Shown here: positions 33,104 to 41,917 of the stretch, one piece after another
Numbering within the stretch: the stretch's first letter is position 1
Layout of the letters: each line of letters begins with the position of its first letter
Source of the DNA: Corynebacterium sp. NML98-0116
Lineage (GTDB): Bacteria > Actinomycetota > Actinomycetes > Mycobacteriales > Mycobacteriaceae
DNA length: 64,000 nucleotides
Assembly (NCBI RefSeq): GCF_001767255.1
Contig: NZ_CP017639.1
Coordinates: 233,406-297,405 of the forward strand
Direction: 5' to 3'
Notes under the pieces: model-generated
The model's database searches: none
Told to the model about the DNA's origin: nothing
The model's input: only the letters and a program-made list of their open reading frames with translations
Program-made: the position numbers and the translations under genes

Positions 33104-34848
33104 ATCAACTATTGCTGCCACGCTTTAAGCGTTTGATGGAACCCGCCTCGTGGCGTGACCTCTCGGTCGGTCAAGCGTGGGGTGCGGTCTCAGGACTGTG
33201 TCACGGCTTTGCCCTGCTGATTCTGCTTCCCGCAGCAAGTGCCCTAGCGACCGGAATGCCGGTGTGGGGGTTATCGTTTTGGGGCTGGCTCATCGCCTTG
33301 GCGGTGATCTCGGTAGCGGGTGTAGGCACCGAGTTTTATGGCATGCGCACCGGCTATATTGGCGCGCTCGGGTTCATTCACGACGTCCACCACGCAATAG
33401 GTAACAAAGTAGCCCGCCTACCGTTGGGAGTGTTCGATTCGGGTAGCTCTGGCCGACTGTCGCGCATGGTCACCCAGGAAATGATGAACTTGGGCGAGTC
33501 GGCGGCGCACTTCATTTTCTCCCTCGTCCAAAAACTCTCAGCCGTGCTGGTGATCACTGTGGGAACCTGGTTCTGGGATTGGCGGCTGGGACTGACCTTG
33601 ACGATCGCGTTCCCGATCATGCTCGCATTCCTCCATATCTCCCGCGTGCTTCTTGATAAAGGTAAGCAGGTTTCCGAACCAGCTGAGTCAGAATTGGCGG
33701 CTCGCATGGTCGAATTCGCCACCTGCCAAGGCGCGCTGCGCTCCTGCCATGTCGCCGACGACTACCCGGCCCTTGATCGGGCATTCAAACAGGCTGACCG
33801 CAAAAGCCGCAAAGCATTGTGGATCGAAACATTAGCGAACCTGATTAATGGAATGTTCGTCCAAGCCCTTGTCGTGATAATGATCTGGCTGACCGCCCAA
33901 CTCGCCCTCGGCGGGCAAATGAATGCGCTGAACGCCGTGGTCACAATCGGCATGTGCCTGCGGTTCACCACCATGCTCCAAGACATCGGTGGCTGCATGA
34001 CCGGGCTGGAAGAACGCCGCCAGCAGATGAACCACGTCGACAAGGTCATGGATGCCCCCGAACTGTCCGAACCCGATGCCTCTACACCAGCGAGGGCACC
34101 TGGTGATGTTCGTTTCGAGGACGTCACCTTCAGCTACGATCCGGACACCCCGGTGCTGCACGATATGTCCTTCCATGTCCCGCAAGGCGGCATGTGTGCC
34201 CTGGTTGGTCCATCTGGGTGCGGGAAGACGACGATCGCCCGGATGGTTGCACGTTTCTGGGATGTGCAGTCCGGCAGCGTGCGCGTTGGCGGAGTGGACG
34301 TGCGCGAGCAGACCACCGAAGATTTGATGCGCCAGATATCTCTGGTCTTCCAAGACGTCTACTTATTCAACGACACTCTCGAAGCCAACATTCGCCTTGG
34401 CAATCCCGAAGCTACTGATGAAGAAATCAGGTGGGCCGCTGAGCTGTCGGGCGTGACGGAAATTGTCAACCGCCTCCCAGACGGCTGGAATTCATTGGCG
34501 GGTGCTGGCGGGCGTGCACTGTCAGGTGGGGAACGCCAACGAGTGTCCATCGCTCGCGCCTTGGTGAAGAAAGCCCCGATCGTGCTGTTCGATGAGGCCA
34601 CCAGCGCGTTGGACGCGGAAAATGAAGCCAACATTGTTGCGGCGATGAACGAGCTGCGTAAGCACTCCACACTAATTGTCATCGCCCACAAACTTGAAAC
34701 CATTCGCCAAGCTGACCAAATCATTGTGCTCTCCCACGATGGGCGTATCGCCCAGCGCGGGTGCCACGACGAGCTGGTCAACCAGCCGGGTCAATACCGC
34801 GATTTCTGGCAAGAACGCATCAACGCAGCTGGATGGCAACTCGTCTAA
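33100..34848 (+). CDS. ABC transporter with fused permease and ATPase, YbtQ/IrtB-like half
   Basis: 582 aa, partner of the preceding protein. A six-helix membrane domain (about 20-310) is followed by a canonical ATPase: Walker A GPSGCGKTTIA (about 370), Q-loop LVFQDVYLFND, signature LSGGERQRVSIARAL and Walker B IVLFDEATSALDAE, with the H-loop in IVIAHKLETI. It therefore carries the standard catalytic signature lacking in its partner. Neither protein has the extra siderophore-interaction domain of mycobacterial IrtA. Direction of transport is inferred from the iron box and family context. Confidence 0.85.
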   Translation: MNQLLLPRFKRLMEPASWRDLSVGQAWGAVSGLCHGFALLILLPAASALATGMPVWGLSFWGWLIALAVISVAGVGTEFYGMRTGYIGALGFIHDVHHAIGNKVARLPLGVFDSGSSGRLSRMVTQEMMNLGESAAHFIFSLVQKLSAVLVITVGTWFWDWRLGLTLTIAFPIMLAFLHISRVLLDKGKQVSEPAESELAARMVEFATCQGALRSCHVADDYPALDRAFKQADRKSRKALWIETLANLINGMFVQALVVIMIWLTAQLALGGQMNALNAVVTIGMCLRFTTMLQDIGGCMTGLEERRQQMNHVDKVMDAPELSEPDASTPARAPGDVRFEDVTFSYDPDTPVLHDMSFHVPQGGMCALVGPSGCGKTTIARMVARFWDVQSGSVRVGGVDVREQTTEDLMRQISLVFQDVYLFNDTLEANIRLGNPEATDEEIRWAAELSGVTEIVNRLPDGWNSLAGAGGRALSGGERQRVSIARALVKKAPIVLFDEATSALDAENEANIVAAMNELRKHSTLIVIAHKLETIRQADQIIVLSHDGRIAQRGCHDELVNQPGQYRDFWQERINAAGWQLV

Positions 34849-34882
34849 ACACAGCACGTATAAGCACATGAAAGGAAAAACT

Positions 34883-35479
34883 ATGTCTACGCCTACATCC
34901 TCGCGCCTCAACACGCGCGACTTCATCAACATTGGCGTCTTCACCGCCTTGATGTTCGTCATCGTGTTTGCATTCGGAATGCTCGGGTTCATCCCCGCCG
35001 CCATGTATGCCGGCTTCTTGCTTTCTATTCTCGTTAACGGCATCGTCTTTGCGCTGTTCACAGCACGCACTCCGAAGATGGGGGCATTGACAATCATGCT
35101 GATTATCATCGAAATCCTCTTCTTCGTGACCGGCCACTGGGTAGGGGGAATCGCGGTGGCCGCTGTATTCGGCCTGCTCGCCGACCTAGTCATTACCAAG
35201 GGGCCGAAGAGCGTGAAGGTTCGCGTTCCGCTGGCATACGCACTGTTTATTCTGCCGATCTATGTTTCCCCGTGGATGCCGCTATTTATGGACCAAGACG
35301 CATATATGTCGCAGATCGCCGAACAAATGGGCGCCGAGTATGCCGCGAAGATGGCGCAGGTTGTCACGATTCCGATTCTGTTGGGCTTCTTCGTTGTGAT
35401 GCTCATCGTGGGCTGGCTTGCTGGTCTGTTGGGAACCAGGGTGGCGCGTAAGCACTTTGAACGGGCCGGTCTTGTCTAA
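34883..35479 (+). CDS. ECF transporter substrate-binding (S) component, MptD/Trep_Strep family
   Basis: 198 aa with about five or six membrane helices. RLNTRDFINIGVFTALMFVIVFAFGMLGFIPA is the N-terminal pattern of the Trep_Strep/MptD family. The ATG at 34883 has AAAGGAAAAA 6-7 nt upstream. S components bind the substrate within the membrane; members of this family occur with YbtPQ-like ABC pairs in streptococci and actinobacteria, and in the S. equi equibactin locus as I recall it. The substrate here is unknown, but the context points to a metal or metallophore. Confidence 0.8.
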   Translation: MSTPTSSRLNTRDFINIGVFTALMFVIVFAFGMLGFIPAAMYAGFLLSILVNGIVFALFTARTPKMGALTIMLIIIEILFFVTGHWVGGIAVAAVFGLLADLVITKGPKSVKVRVPLAYALFILPIYVSPWMPLFMDQDAYMSQIAEQMGAEYAAKMAQVVTIPILLGFFVVMLIVGWLAGLLGTRVARKHFERAGLV

Positions 35480-36158
35480 ACTTCCCGACCCGCGCACGAT
35501 TATCGTAGCGCTCGTCATCGTCTCCACCACGATCTACAGTGCCTACTCGCCGTGGTTCGTGTGTGCTCTGGGCGGATTCGCCGCCGTGATGCTGGCGAGC
35601 GCTGCGATCAACCCCAACACGCTCGTGCGCCCGAGCTGGGTGGCCGTCTACCTGGCCACGTTTGCGGTCCTCGGCGGGCTCGTCTTCGTGATACCACTGG
35701 TGTGGAAGTCAACGGTCAGCGCGTTCCTCATGCTGTTTTTGCAGTGGATGTGGCGATTCAGTGTCAGCGCAGGCATGGGCGCATACGCGATCGGTGTAAT
35801 CCGACCCGCCACCTTGCAAAAAGCACTCGTCAGCTCACGGATCCCGACCTGTTTCACGATCCCAATCTCGGTTGCCTTACGGGTGCTGCCCGTGATCGGC
35901 CACGAGGTTAAAGCGATCTCAGATGCGATGAAACTACGCGGCATGTCTGCGTTTTCCCTGCGCGCGGCCCAGTACTTCACAATCCCGCTGCTATCGACCG
36001 TGGTACGCAGCGGGGACGAACTGGCATCTGCTGCCCTCGTGCGAGGACTGGGCGGAACCGCAAAGCCCACCTCAGTCACGGTCGTGAAATTCCGTGTGAT
36101 CGACGCAGTCATTCTGCTCGTCGTTATCGGCTTCGCGATATGGAGAATCGTCCTATGA
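35472..36158 (+). CDS. ECF transporter transmembrane (T) component
   Basis: 228 aa. SKLPDPRT at the N-terminus and KAISDAMKLRGMSAF with a second ALVRGLGG segment are the paired Ala-Arg-Gly coupling motifs of EcfT/CbiQ proteins, which bind the ATPases. The TTG at 35472 is chosen because it gives the normal N-terminus and overlaps the S-component stop by 8 bp. Starts further upstream lie deeper in the S gene. The stop overlaps the ATPase start (ATGA). Confidence 0.82.
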   Translation: MSKLPDPRTIIVALVIVSTTIYSAYSPWFVCALGGFAAVMLASAAINPNTLVRPSWVAVYLATFAVLGGLVFVIPLVWKSTVSAFLMLFLQWMWRFSVSAGMGAYAIGVIRPATLQKALVSSRIPTCFTIPISVALRVLPVIGHEVKAISDAMKLRGMSAFSLRAAQYFTIPLLSTVVRSGDELASAALVRGLGGTAKPTSVTVVKFRVIDAVILLVVIGFAIWRIVL

Positions 36159-37546
36159 CAATAACCCAAGCCACCGGCGTCACCTTCACCTATCGAGGAG
36201 CAGACCACCCCTCAATCACTGACGCAACCATCACCATCACACCTGGAACCGTCACCTTGCTGTGTGGCGCATCGGGATCGGGGAAAACCACCGCGCTACG
36301 GCTGTTTAACGGGCTCATCCCGCACTTTCACGACGGCGACCTTACCGGAAGCGTCACAGTCGACGACATTGACGTGGCACGAGTAGATCTATCAGAGCTT
36401 GCCCACCACTGTTCGACAGTGTTTCAAAACCCACGCACCCAGTTCTACACCACTCACGTGCGCCAAGAACTCGCCTTCGGCCCAGAAAATCTCGGCCGCG
36501 CCCCGCAGGAGATCTGTGCCCGCATTGACGAGGTTGCAGCCGAGTTAGGTATCGCCGACCTGTTGGAATCCCGCGTCACACAGCTGTCGGGCGGGCAGAT
36601 GCAACGCGTGGCCTGCGCCGTCGCCATGTGCAACAACACGTCGCTGATCGTCTTTGACGAGCCGACCGCGAACCTATCAGCTGATCTTATCGGCCAACTC
36701 GCCACACTCATCGCCAGGCTCAAAGCTGATGGACACACGATCATCATTGCTGAACACCGGCTAAGTTTTCTTTCCGGGATCGCTGACCGTGTCTACTGCT
36801 TCGACAAAGGCAAGATCGCCCTCACCGCAACCGGCGAAGAGTTCTACGCTACCTCGGATGAGGAGCGCAAACAGCTTGGACTGCGATCCCTAGTGACTGT
36901 GTCTATGCCACAACTTCCGGAACCGGCAGGGGAGGGGCTCACGATCGACAACCTCACCTTCGCCTACCGGCAGGGGAAAACGGTTCTCAACGTCGACCAT
37001 GCGCTCTTTCCGGCAGGGAAAATCACAGCGCTCCTCGGCCCGTGCGGTTCAGGGAAATCAACCCTGGCACGCATTGTTTGCGGACTAGAAAAAGCCAAAC
37101 ACGCATCCATCATACTCAATGGACAAAAATTCCCCAGCCGTGACGCCTACCTTGTGATGCAAGACCCTACCCGACAGTTGTTCTCAGATACCGTCATCGA
37201 CGAAGTCACGCTCGGCACGACCAAAGCCGAAAAGCAACACATCGATGCCCACGCGATCCTTGAAGAACTCGACCTTGCCGACCACGAGGCTGACCATCCC
37301 CAAGCACTCTCTGGCGGGCAGCGCCAACGCCTGGTTATTGCTACAGCGCTTGCTGCGAACAAGAAAGTTTACATCTTCGACGAACCCACGTCCGGTGTTG
37401 GCTACAAGCACCTTGTCGCGATTTCCCGAGTAATGCGTAAACTCGCTGACACTGGTGCCGTCGTCATTGTCATCACCCACGACGCTGAACTCGTTACCGA
37501 GGTCGCCGACCATAGCGTCCGCCTTGACCAGATCAACGCCTGCTAA
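36155..37546 (+). CDS. ECF transporter ATPase with two fused nucleotide-binding domains
   Basis: 463 aa carrying two ABC domains in one chain, equivalent to EcfA1 and EcfA2. The first has Walker A CGASGSGKTTALR (about 39), signature LSGGQMQRVACA and Walker B IVFDEPTANL. The second has GPCGSGKSTLARI (about 296), LSGGQRQRLVIA and IFDEPTSGVG. Between them is a linker near residue 250. It energises the S and T components encoded just upstream and is the last gene of the DtxR-box operon. Confidence 0.87.
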   Translation: MTITQATGVTFTYRGADHPSITDATITITPGTVTLLCGASGSGKTTALRLFNGLIPHFHDGDLTGSVTVDDIDVARVDLSELAHHCSTVFQNPRTQFYTTHVRQELAFGPENLGRAPQEICARIDEVAAELGIADLLESRVTQLSGGQMQRVACAVAMCNNTSLIVFDEPTANLSADLIGQLATLIARLKADGHTIIIAEHRLSFLSGIADRVYCFDKGKIALTATGEEFYATSDEERKQLGLRSLVTVSMPQLPEPAGEGLTIDNLTFAYRQGKTVLNVDHALFPAGKITALLGPCGSGKSTLARIVCGLEKAKHASIILNGQKFPSRDAYLVMQDPTRQLFSDTVIDEVTLGTTKAEKQHIDAHAILEELDLADHEADHPQALSGGQRQRLVIATALAANKKVYIFDEPTSGVGYKHLVAISRVMRKLADTGAVVIVITHDAELVTEVADHSVRLDQINAC

Positions 37547-37695
37547 CGCAAACGCTCGCTCAGCCGAAAGAGAGGAAAGCGCTTCCGCAGGTCAGAGCTA
37601 ATGCGCTATACACTCGCTAACGCAAGCGATTTTCTTGACCCCCTTGGGGCGTACGCGCTAACGCAAACGCCTACTTATCATTTTCGACGTCATAG
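37547..37695. repeat. Right border of the island: GCTAACGCAA repeats and mirrored border sequence
   Basis: Short copies GCTAACGCAAACGC (around 37542 and 37657) and CGCTAACGCAAGC (37615-37627) are spread over 130 bp. TTATCATTTTCGACGTC at 37675-37691 is the reverse complement of 30712-30728 and lies 4 bp from the tRNA-Gly 3' end. No gene is present. Confidence 0.6.
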
Positions 37696-37769
37696 TGGAG
37701 CCGGCGACGGGAATCGAACCCGCACTCTCAGCTTGGGAAGCTGATGTTCTACCACTAAACTACGCCGGC
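37696..37769 (-). tRNA. tRNA-Gly (anticodon CCC)
   Basis: Read on the minus strand it begins GCCGGCG and ends CGCCGGC TCCA, a perfect acceptor stem with encoded CCA. The anticodon arm is TCAGC-TTCCCAA-GCTGA, giving CCC. The T arm contains GGGTTCGATTCCC. Length is 74 nt with CCA. The 3' end faces the transporter island, the usual side for integration at tRNA genes. Confidence 0.95.
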
Positions 37770-37826
37770 AGCGCATGTAATGCAGCAGTGGGTAATTTTA
37801 GCACCGCGCTGCTAATTCGCCAAACG

Positions 37827-38723
37827 CTAGCGGGCTGCGTCGGACCCGTCGGGGAGTGCGCTGAGTGAGCAGGCGCGCTGGTTGGGGGTGCGGTCGTCGG
37901 CGGTGCGCTCGAGGCCCCACCGGGTGAGGGCCGCGACGGTGAGGTCGGACTGCATGTTGGGGTGCAGGACTCGGCCGGAGTTCGGGCAGGATGCTTCGAT
38001 GTTGATGTTGACGACGTCCGCTCCGTCGACAGCTTGCAGGATTGAGGTGCTGTTTGGGGTGGCGGTGACGTCGGATGGTGAATAGAGCGAGGTGTACACG
38101 ATTCCGGCTTGGGTGTCGGGGAGTGCGTTGAGGGCCTGGATCTCGGGGGAGTCGTTGAGCTGTTGGAGTGCGCCTGGTCCGACGAGGAACGCCGCGAGGC
38201 GTGGGAGTGCGCGGGCGATGGGGGAGAGGAATCGGCCGGCGCCGTTGAGGTCGGTGCCGTGGAAGGTGGCGCCAACGGTGACTGCGCGCCGGACGTTGTC
38301 GCCACCGCCGAGCTCGGCGATGTACTTCTTCACCAGCAGGCCGCCTTGGGAGTGTGCGACGAGGTCGACCTGGTCGGCACCGGTTGCTTCCTTGACACGT
38401 TCGACGTTGCGCGCGAGTTCGCGCGCGGAGCTGTTGATGTCGGCGTTGCCGTAGGAACCGGGGAAGAGAGAGGGCAGTCCGCTGCCACGGCCGTAGTTGA
38501 AGCCCCATACGCAGTAGCCTGCGGCTTTGAGGGCGACGGCGTTTTGGGCCCACTTTTCGGTGTTTGCGGAGGTGCCGTGTACATAGAGCACGGGTGTTGT
38601 TTTGTCGGCGGCGGGGACGCAAGAGGCGTCGTTAAATATGTCGCTGGTGTTCGCTGTGGCGATTGGGGCGCCACTGACCGCGAGAGCGGCGGTCAGGAGA
38701 ATGGTCGAGAGGATTCGGTGCAT
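37827..38723 (-). CDS. Secreted triacylglycerol lipase/esterase
   Basis: 298 aa, alpha/beta hydrolase. Signal peptide ends near IATAN (about 25). VLYVHGTSANTEKW forms the oxyanion-hole region and VDLVAHSQGGLL holds the nucleophile Ser 125. Cysteines at 35, 71 and in EASCPNSG and QRACSL could form disulfides. The layout matches actinobacterial secreted lipases. The ATG at 38723 has TAAAGT 6 nt upstream and no ribosome site, so a leaderless mRNA is likely. It is divergent from dcd with 44 bp between start codons. Confidence 0.85.
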   Translation of the reverse strand: MHRILSTILLTAALAVSGAPIATANTSDIFNDASCVPAADKTTPVLYVHGTSANTEKWAQNAVALKAAGYCVWGFNYGRGSGLPSLFPGSYGNADINSSARELARNVERVKEATGADQVDLVAHSQGGLLVKKYIAELGGGDNVRRAVTVGATFHGTDLNGAGRFLSPIARALPRLAAFLVGPGALQQLNDSPEIQALNALPDTQAGIVYTSLYSPSDVTATPNSTSILQAVDGADVVNINIEASCPNSGRVLHPNMQSDLTVAALTRWGLERTADDRTPNQRACSLSALPDGSDAAR

Positions 38724-38767
38724 GCGTTTACTTTAGCCCCGCGTGAAAGCAGGCTAGACTTGGCGCC
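38724..38767. promoter_or_regulatory. Divergent leaderless promoters of the lipase and dcd
   Basis: Minus strand: TAAAGT (38735-38730) lies 6 nt before the lipase ATG. Plus strand: TAGACT (38755-38760) lies 7 nt before the dcd GTG at 38768. Only 19 bp separate the two hexamers. Confidence 0.5.
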
Positions 38768-39331
38768 GTGCTTCTTTCAGACCATGACATTCGTGACGCC
38801 GTTGATTCGGGACGCCTCGGTATTGCACCGTATGACGCTGCGTTGGTGCAGCCGTCGTCGGTGGATGTGCGTTTGGATCGGTTCTTCCGCGTGTTTAATA
38901 ACTCGCGCTATACCCATATTGATCCGCGTGAGGAGATGCCGAATCTGACCACGCTGGTGGAGGTCCCTGAGGGTGAGGGGTTTGTGCTGCACCCGGGCGA
39001 GTTTGTGTTGGCGTCGACGTTGGAGAAGTTCACGTTGCCGTCGGATTTGGCTGGGCGTCTGGAGGGCAAGAGTTCCCTGGGCAGGCTTGGCCTGTTGACG
39101 CACTCGACGGCCGGGTTCATCGATCCGGGTTTTTCGGGCTACATCACGCTTGAGCTGTCGAATGTGGCGAATTTGCCGATTGTGTTGTGGCCCGAGATGA
39201 AGGTCGGCCAGTTGGCGTTGTTCGCGATGACGTCGCCGGCGGAGGTGCCGTACGGCAGTGGCGCGTTGGGCTCGAAGTATCAGGGGCAGCGGGGTCCGAC
39301 GCCGTCGAAGGCGTACTTGAACTTCCGTTAG
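38768..39331 (+). CDS. dcd: dCTP deaminase (possibly the dUMP-forming type)
   Basis: 187 aa. [12 protein letters not shown] at the N-terminus, [42 protein letters not shown] (about 112-145, catalytic Glu in ELSN) and [16 protein letters not shown] near the C-terminus are all conserved in Dcd. The enzyme deaminates dCTP to supply dUTP for thymidylate synthesis. The mycobacterial homologue also hydrolyses dUTP to dUMP; similarity in length and motifs makes that possible here. The GTG start fits a leaderless transcript. Confidence 0.93.
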   Translation: MLLSDHDIRDAVDSGRLGIAPYDAALVQPSSVDVRLDRFFRVFNNSRYTHIDPREEMPNLTTLVEVPEGEGFVLHPGEFVLASTLEKFTLPSDLAGRLEGKSSLGRLGLLTHSTAGFIDPGFSGYITLELSNVANLPIVLWPEMKVGQLALFAMTSPAEVPYGSGALGSKYQGQRGPTPSKAYLNFR

Positions 39332-39343
39332 GGGGCCGTACGC

Positions 39344-40612
39344 ATGCGGTTGTCGGTGGTCGGCGCGGGGTATTTGGGGGCGACGCACGCCGCGTGCATG
39401 GCTGAGCTTGGCCACGAGGTCCTGGCGGTGGATACGGACGCGGCGAAGGTTGCGGCGTTGCAGTCGGGGAGGGCGCCGTTTTTCGAGCCCGGCCTCGACA
39501 CATTGCTGCAGCGCCACACGGCGTCGGGTCGGCTGCGCTTCACCACCGATCTGCGCGAGGTAGCGGGGTTCGCGAGGGTGCATTTTTTGGCCGTCGGCAC
39601 GCCGCAGGTTTCCGGTGGGCTCGCCGCGGACACTTCATTTCTTGACGACGCCACCTCCCACCTCTCCGCAATCCTTGAGGGGGAGCACCTGGTGGTGGGC
39701 AAGTCGACGGTGCCGGTGGGCACTGCGCGCCGCCTGCAGGAGCGCCTCCCGGATGCGGTGGAGGTGGCGTGGAACCCGGAGTTTCTGCGCGAGGGCCACG
39801 CGGTGAGCGATACGTTGGCGCCGGACCGGATCGTGGTGGGGCAGCGTCCGGGTGGGCGCGCGGAGCAGGTGCTGCGGGAGGTGTACGCCACTCCTATTGA
39901 GCATGGCTCACCAATTGTGGTGACGGATCTTCCCACCGCTGAGCTGGTGAAAGTGGCGGCGAATGCGTTTTTGGCCACGAAGATTTCCTTCATCAACGCG
40001 GTCGCGGAGGTGTGCGACGCCGCAGGCGCGGACGTCACCCAGCTTGCGGACGCCATCGGGTTGGACGCGCGCATCGGGCGCCAGTTCCTGAACGCAGGGC
40101 TCGGCTTCGGCGGCGGCTGCCTACCGAAGGACGTCCGGGCGTTCATCGCACGCGCCGAGGAGCTCAGCGCCGGGGATTCGGTGCGCTTCCTCCGGGAGGT
40201 CGACGCCATCAACCAGGGGCGCCGCGCCCGCATCGTTGACCTGGTGCGACGGGAGCTAGATACGCTGGAGGGGCGCACCATCGCGGTGTTGGGGGCGGCG
40301 TTCAAACCGAACTCGGATGACATCCGGGATTCGCCGGCGCTCGACGTCGCGCAGCGCCTCTTCGAGGCCGGTGCTCGCGTGCGCGTCCACGACCCGAAGG
40401 CCCTCGACAACGCCCGCGCCGCCTACCCCGACCTTGACTTTCCCGGCACGCTCGCGCAGGCCACCGCTGGCGCGGACCTGTGCATCCTGGCGACCGAGTG
40501 GGATGCGTTCCTGCAGCCGCTGGTGGGCGTCGATAAGCGAGTAATTATCGACGCCCGCAACGCCCTCGACCTGCCCACCTGGCAGCAGGCGGGCTGGCGC
40601 GTCATCCGCTAG
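39344..40612 (+). CDS. ugd: UDP-glucose 6-dehydrogenase family protein
   Basis: 422 aa. Rossmann motif VVGAGYLGATHAACMAELGH at the N-terminus, STVPVGTA, WNPEFLREGHAV, the catalytic loop GLGFGGGCLPKDVRAF (Cys about 258) and the C-terminal VLGAAFKPNSDDIRDSPALDV are diagnostic for the UDP-glucose/GDP-mannose dehydrogenase family. The likely reaction is NAD-dependent oxidation of UDP-glucose to UDP-glucuronate. It follows dcd after 12 bp with AGGGGG before the ATG, and overlaps convergent alaT by 4 bp. Confidence 0.88.
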   Translation: MRLSVVGAGYLGATHAACMAELGHEVLAVDTDAAKVAALQSGRAPFFEPGLDTLLQRHTASGRLRFTTDLREVAGFARVHFLAVGTPQVSGGLAADTSFLDDATSHLSAILEGEHLVVGKSTVPVGTARRLQERLPDAVEVAWNPEFLREGHAVSDTLAPDRIVVGQRPGGRAEQVLREVYATPIEHGSPIVVTDLPTAELVKVAANAFLATKISFINAVAEVCDAAGADVTQLADAIGLDARIGRQFLNAGLGFGGGCLPKDVRAFIARAEELSAGDSVRFLREVDAINQGRRARIVDLVRRELDTLEGRTIAVLGAAFKPNSDDIRDSPALDVAQRLFEAGARVRVHDPKALDNARAAYPDLDFPGTLAQATAGADLCILATEWDAFLQPLVGVDKRVIIDARNALDLPTWQQAGWRVIR

Positions 40613-41895
40613 TGCTGGTGGTAATCCGAAAGGAAGTTGCCGAGGCGCTCGATGGCGTTCTCCAGCTGTGACGCCCACGGCAGCGTGACCACGCGGAAGT
40701 GGTCCGGGGTGGGGTAGTTGAAGCCGGTGCCCTGCACCATAAGGATCTTCTCGCTCTTGAGCAGGTCCAGCATGAAGCGCTCGTCGTCGTGGATGTGGTA
40801 CATCTCCGTGTCGATCTTCGGGAAGGCGTACAAGGCGCCCTTCGGCTCCACGACGGAGATGCCCGGGATCTCGCGCAGCTTGCGCACGGCGACGTTGCGC
40901 TGCTTGTGCAGTCGTCCGCCGTCCGCGGTGAGCTCGTAAATCGACTGGCGCCCACCCAGGGCCACCTGGATCGCGTGCTGGCCAGGCACGTTCGCGCACA
41001 GGCGCGTGCCGGAGAGCAGATCCAAGCCCTCGATGAGGCCCTTCGCCCGGCGGCGTGGCCCCGTGAGCACCATCCAACCGGCGCGGTAGCCGCACACGCG
41101 GTACGCCTTCGACAAGCCGTTGAACGTCAGGGTGATCACGTCCGGGGCAACCTCCGCCATGGAGATGTGCTGGGCACCGTCGTAAAGGATGCGGTCGTAG
41201 ATCTCGTCGGCGAAGATCATCAGCTCGTGCTCGCGGGCAATGTCCGCGATGCCCTCGAGCGTCTCCCGCGAGTACACCGCACCCGTCGGGTTGTTCGGGC
41301 TAATCACCACGATCGCCTTGGTCTTGCTGGTCACCTTGGAGCGGATGTCCTCCAGCGAGGGGTTCCAGTCGTCCTCCTCGTCGCACTTGTAGTGCACCAC
41401 CTTGCCGCCCGCAAGTGTCGACGCCGCCGTCCACAGCGGGTAATCCGGCGTCGGAATGAGGATCTCATCACCCTCGTTGAGGGAAGCCTGCGTGACCATG
41501 CTGATCAGCTCAGACACGCCGTTACCCAGGTAGACATCATCGATGTCGAACGCCGGGAAATCCGGAATCATCTCGTAGCGAGTCACAATCGCGCGACGCG
41601 CCGAAATAATGCCTTTCGACGTGGTGTAGCCCTGGGACGTCGGCAAATTGGCAATCATGTCGCGCATGATCACATCCGGCGCCTCAAACCCAAACACGGC
41701 CGGGTTGCCCGTGTTCAGCTTCAGGATGGTGTGGCCGTCGCGCTCCATCTCCTCCGCGGTCGCGCTCACCGGGCCGCGAATGTCATAAAACACGTTCTTC
41801 AGCTTCTCGGCCTGGTCAAAGTGCCGGTGCCGCTTAAAAGGCGTGTGCTGCGGGGTTGTTTGTTCTGGTGCTTCTGATTGCTTCTTGTTGGCCAT
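40609..41895 (-). CDS. alaT: Alanine aminotransferase (PLP-dependent, AlaT)
   Basis: 428 aa, class I aminotransferase. LKLNTGNPAVFGFEAPD, VYLGNGVSELISMV, VISPNNPTGAVYS and LTFNGLSKAYRVCGYRAGWM (PLP lysine in GLSK, about 260) are the family anchors. This AlaA/AlaT subgroup makes alanine from pyruvate and glutamate; the C. glutamicum alaT gene lies in the same area of the chromosome from memory. TAGTAT lies 6 nt before the ATG at 41895 with no ribosome site, suggesting a leaderless mRNA. Confidence 0.87.
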   Translation of the reverse strand: MANKKQSEAPEQTTPQHTPFKRHRHFDQAEKLKNVFYDIRGPVSATAEEMERDGHTILKLNTGNPAVFGFEAPDVIMRDMIANLPTSQGYTTSKGIISARRAIVTRYEMIPDFPAFDIDDVYLGNGVSELISMVTQASLNEGDEILIPTPDYPLWTAASTLAGGKVVHYKCDEEDDWNPSLEDIRSKVTSKTKAIVVISPNNPTGAVYSRETLEGIADIAREHELMIFADEIYDRILYDGAQHISMAEVAPDVITLTFNGLSKAYRVCGYRAGWMVLTGPRRRAKGLIEGLDLLSGTRLCANVPGQHAIQVALGGRQSIYELTADGGRLHKQRNVAVRKLREIPGISVVEPKGALYAFPKIDTEMYHIHDDERFMLDLLKSEKILMVQGTGFNYPTPDHFRVVTLPWASQLENAIERLGNFLSDYHQH

Positions 41896-41917
41896 GTGCC
41901 AATACTAGCGCCCGAAC

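Noticed and set aside
37547..37695. Short GCTAACGCAA repeats considered as a CRISPR array
   Set aside because: Copies are only 10-14 bp, irregularly spaced and without uniform spacers; no cas gene is in the window.
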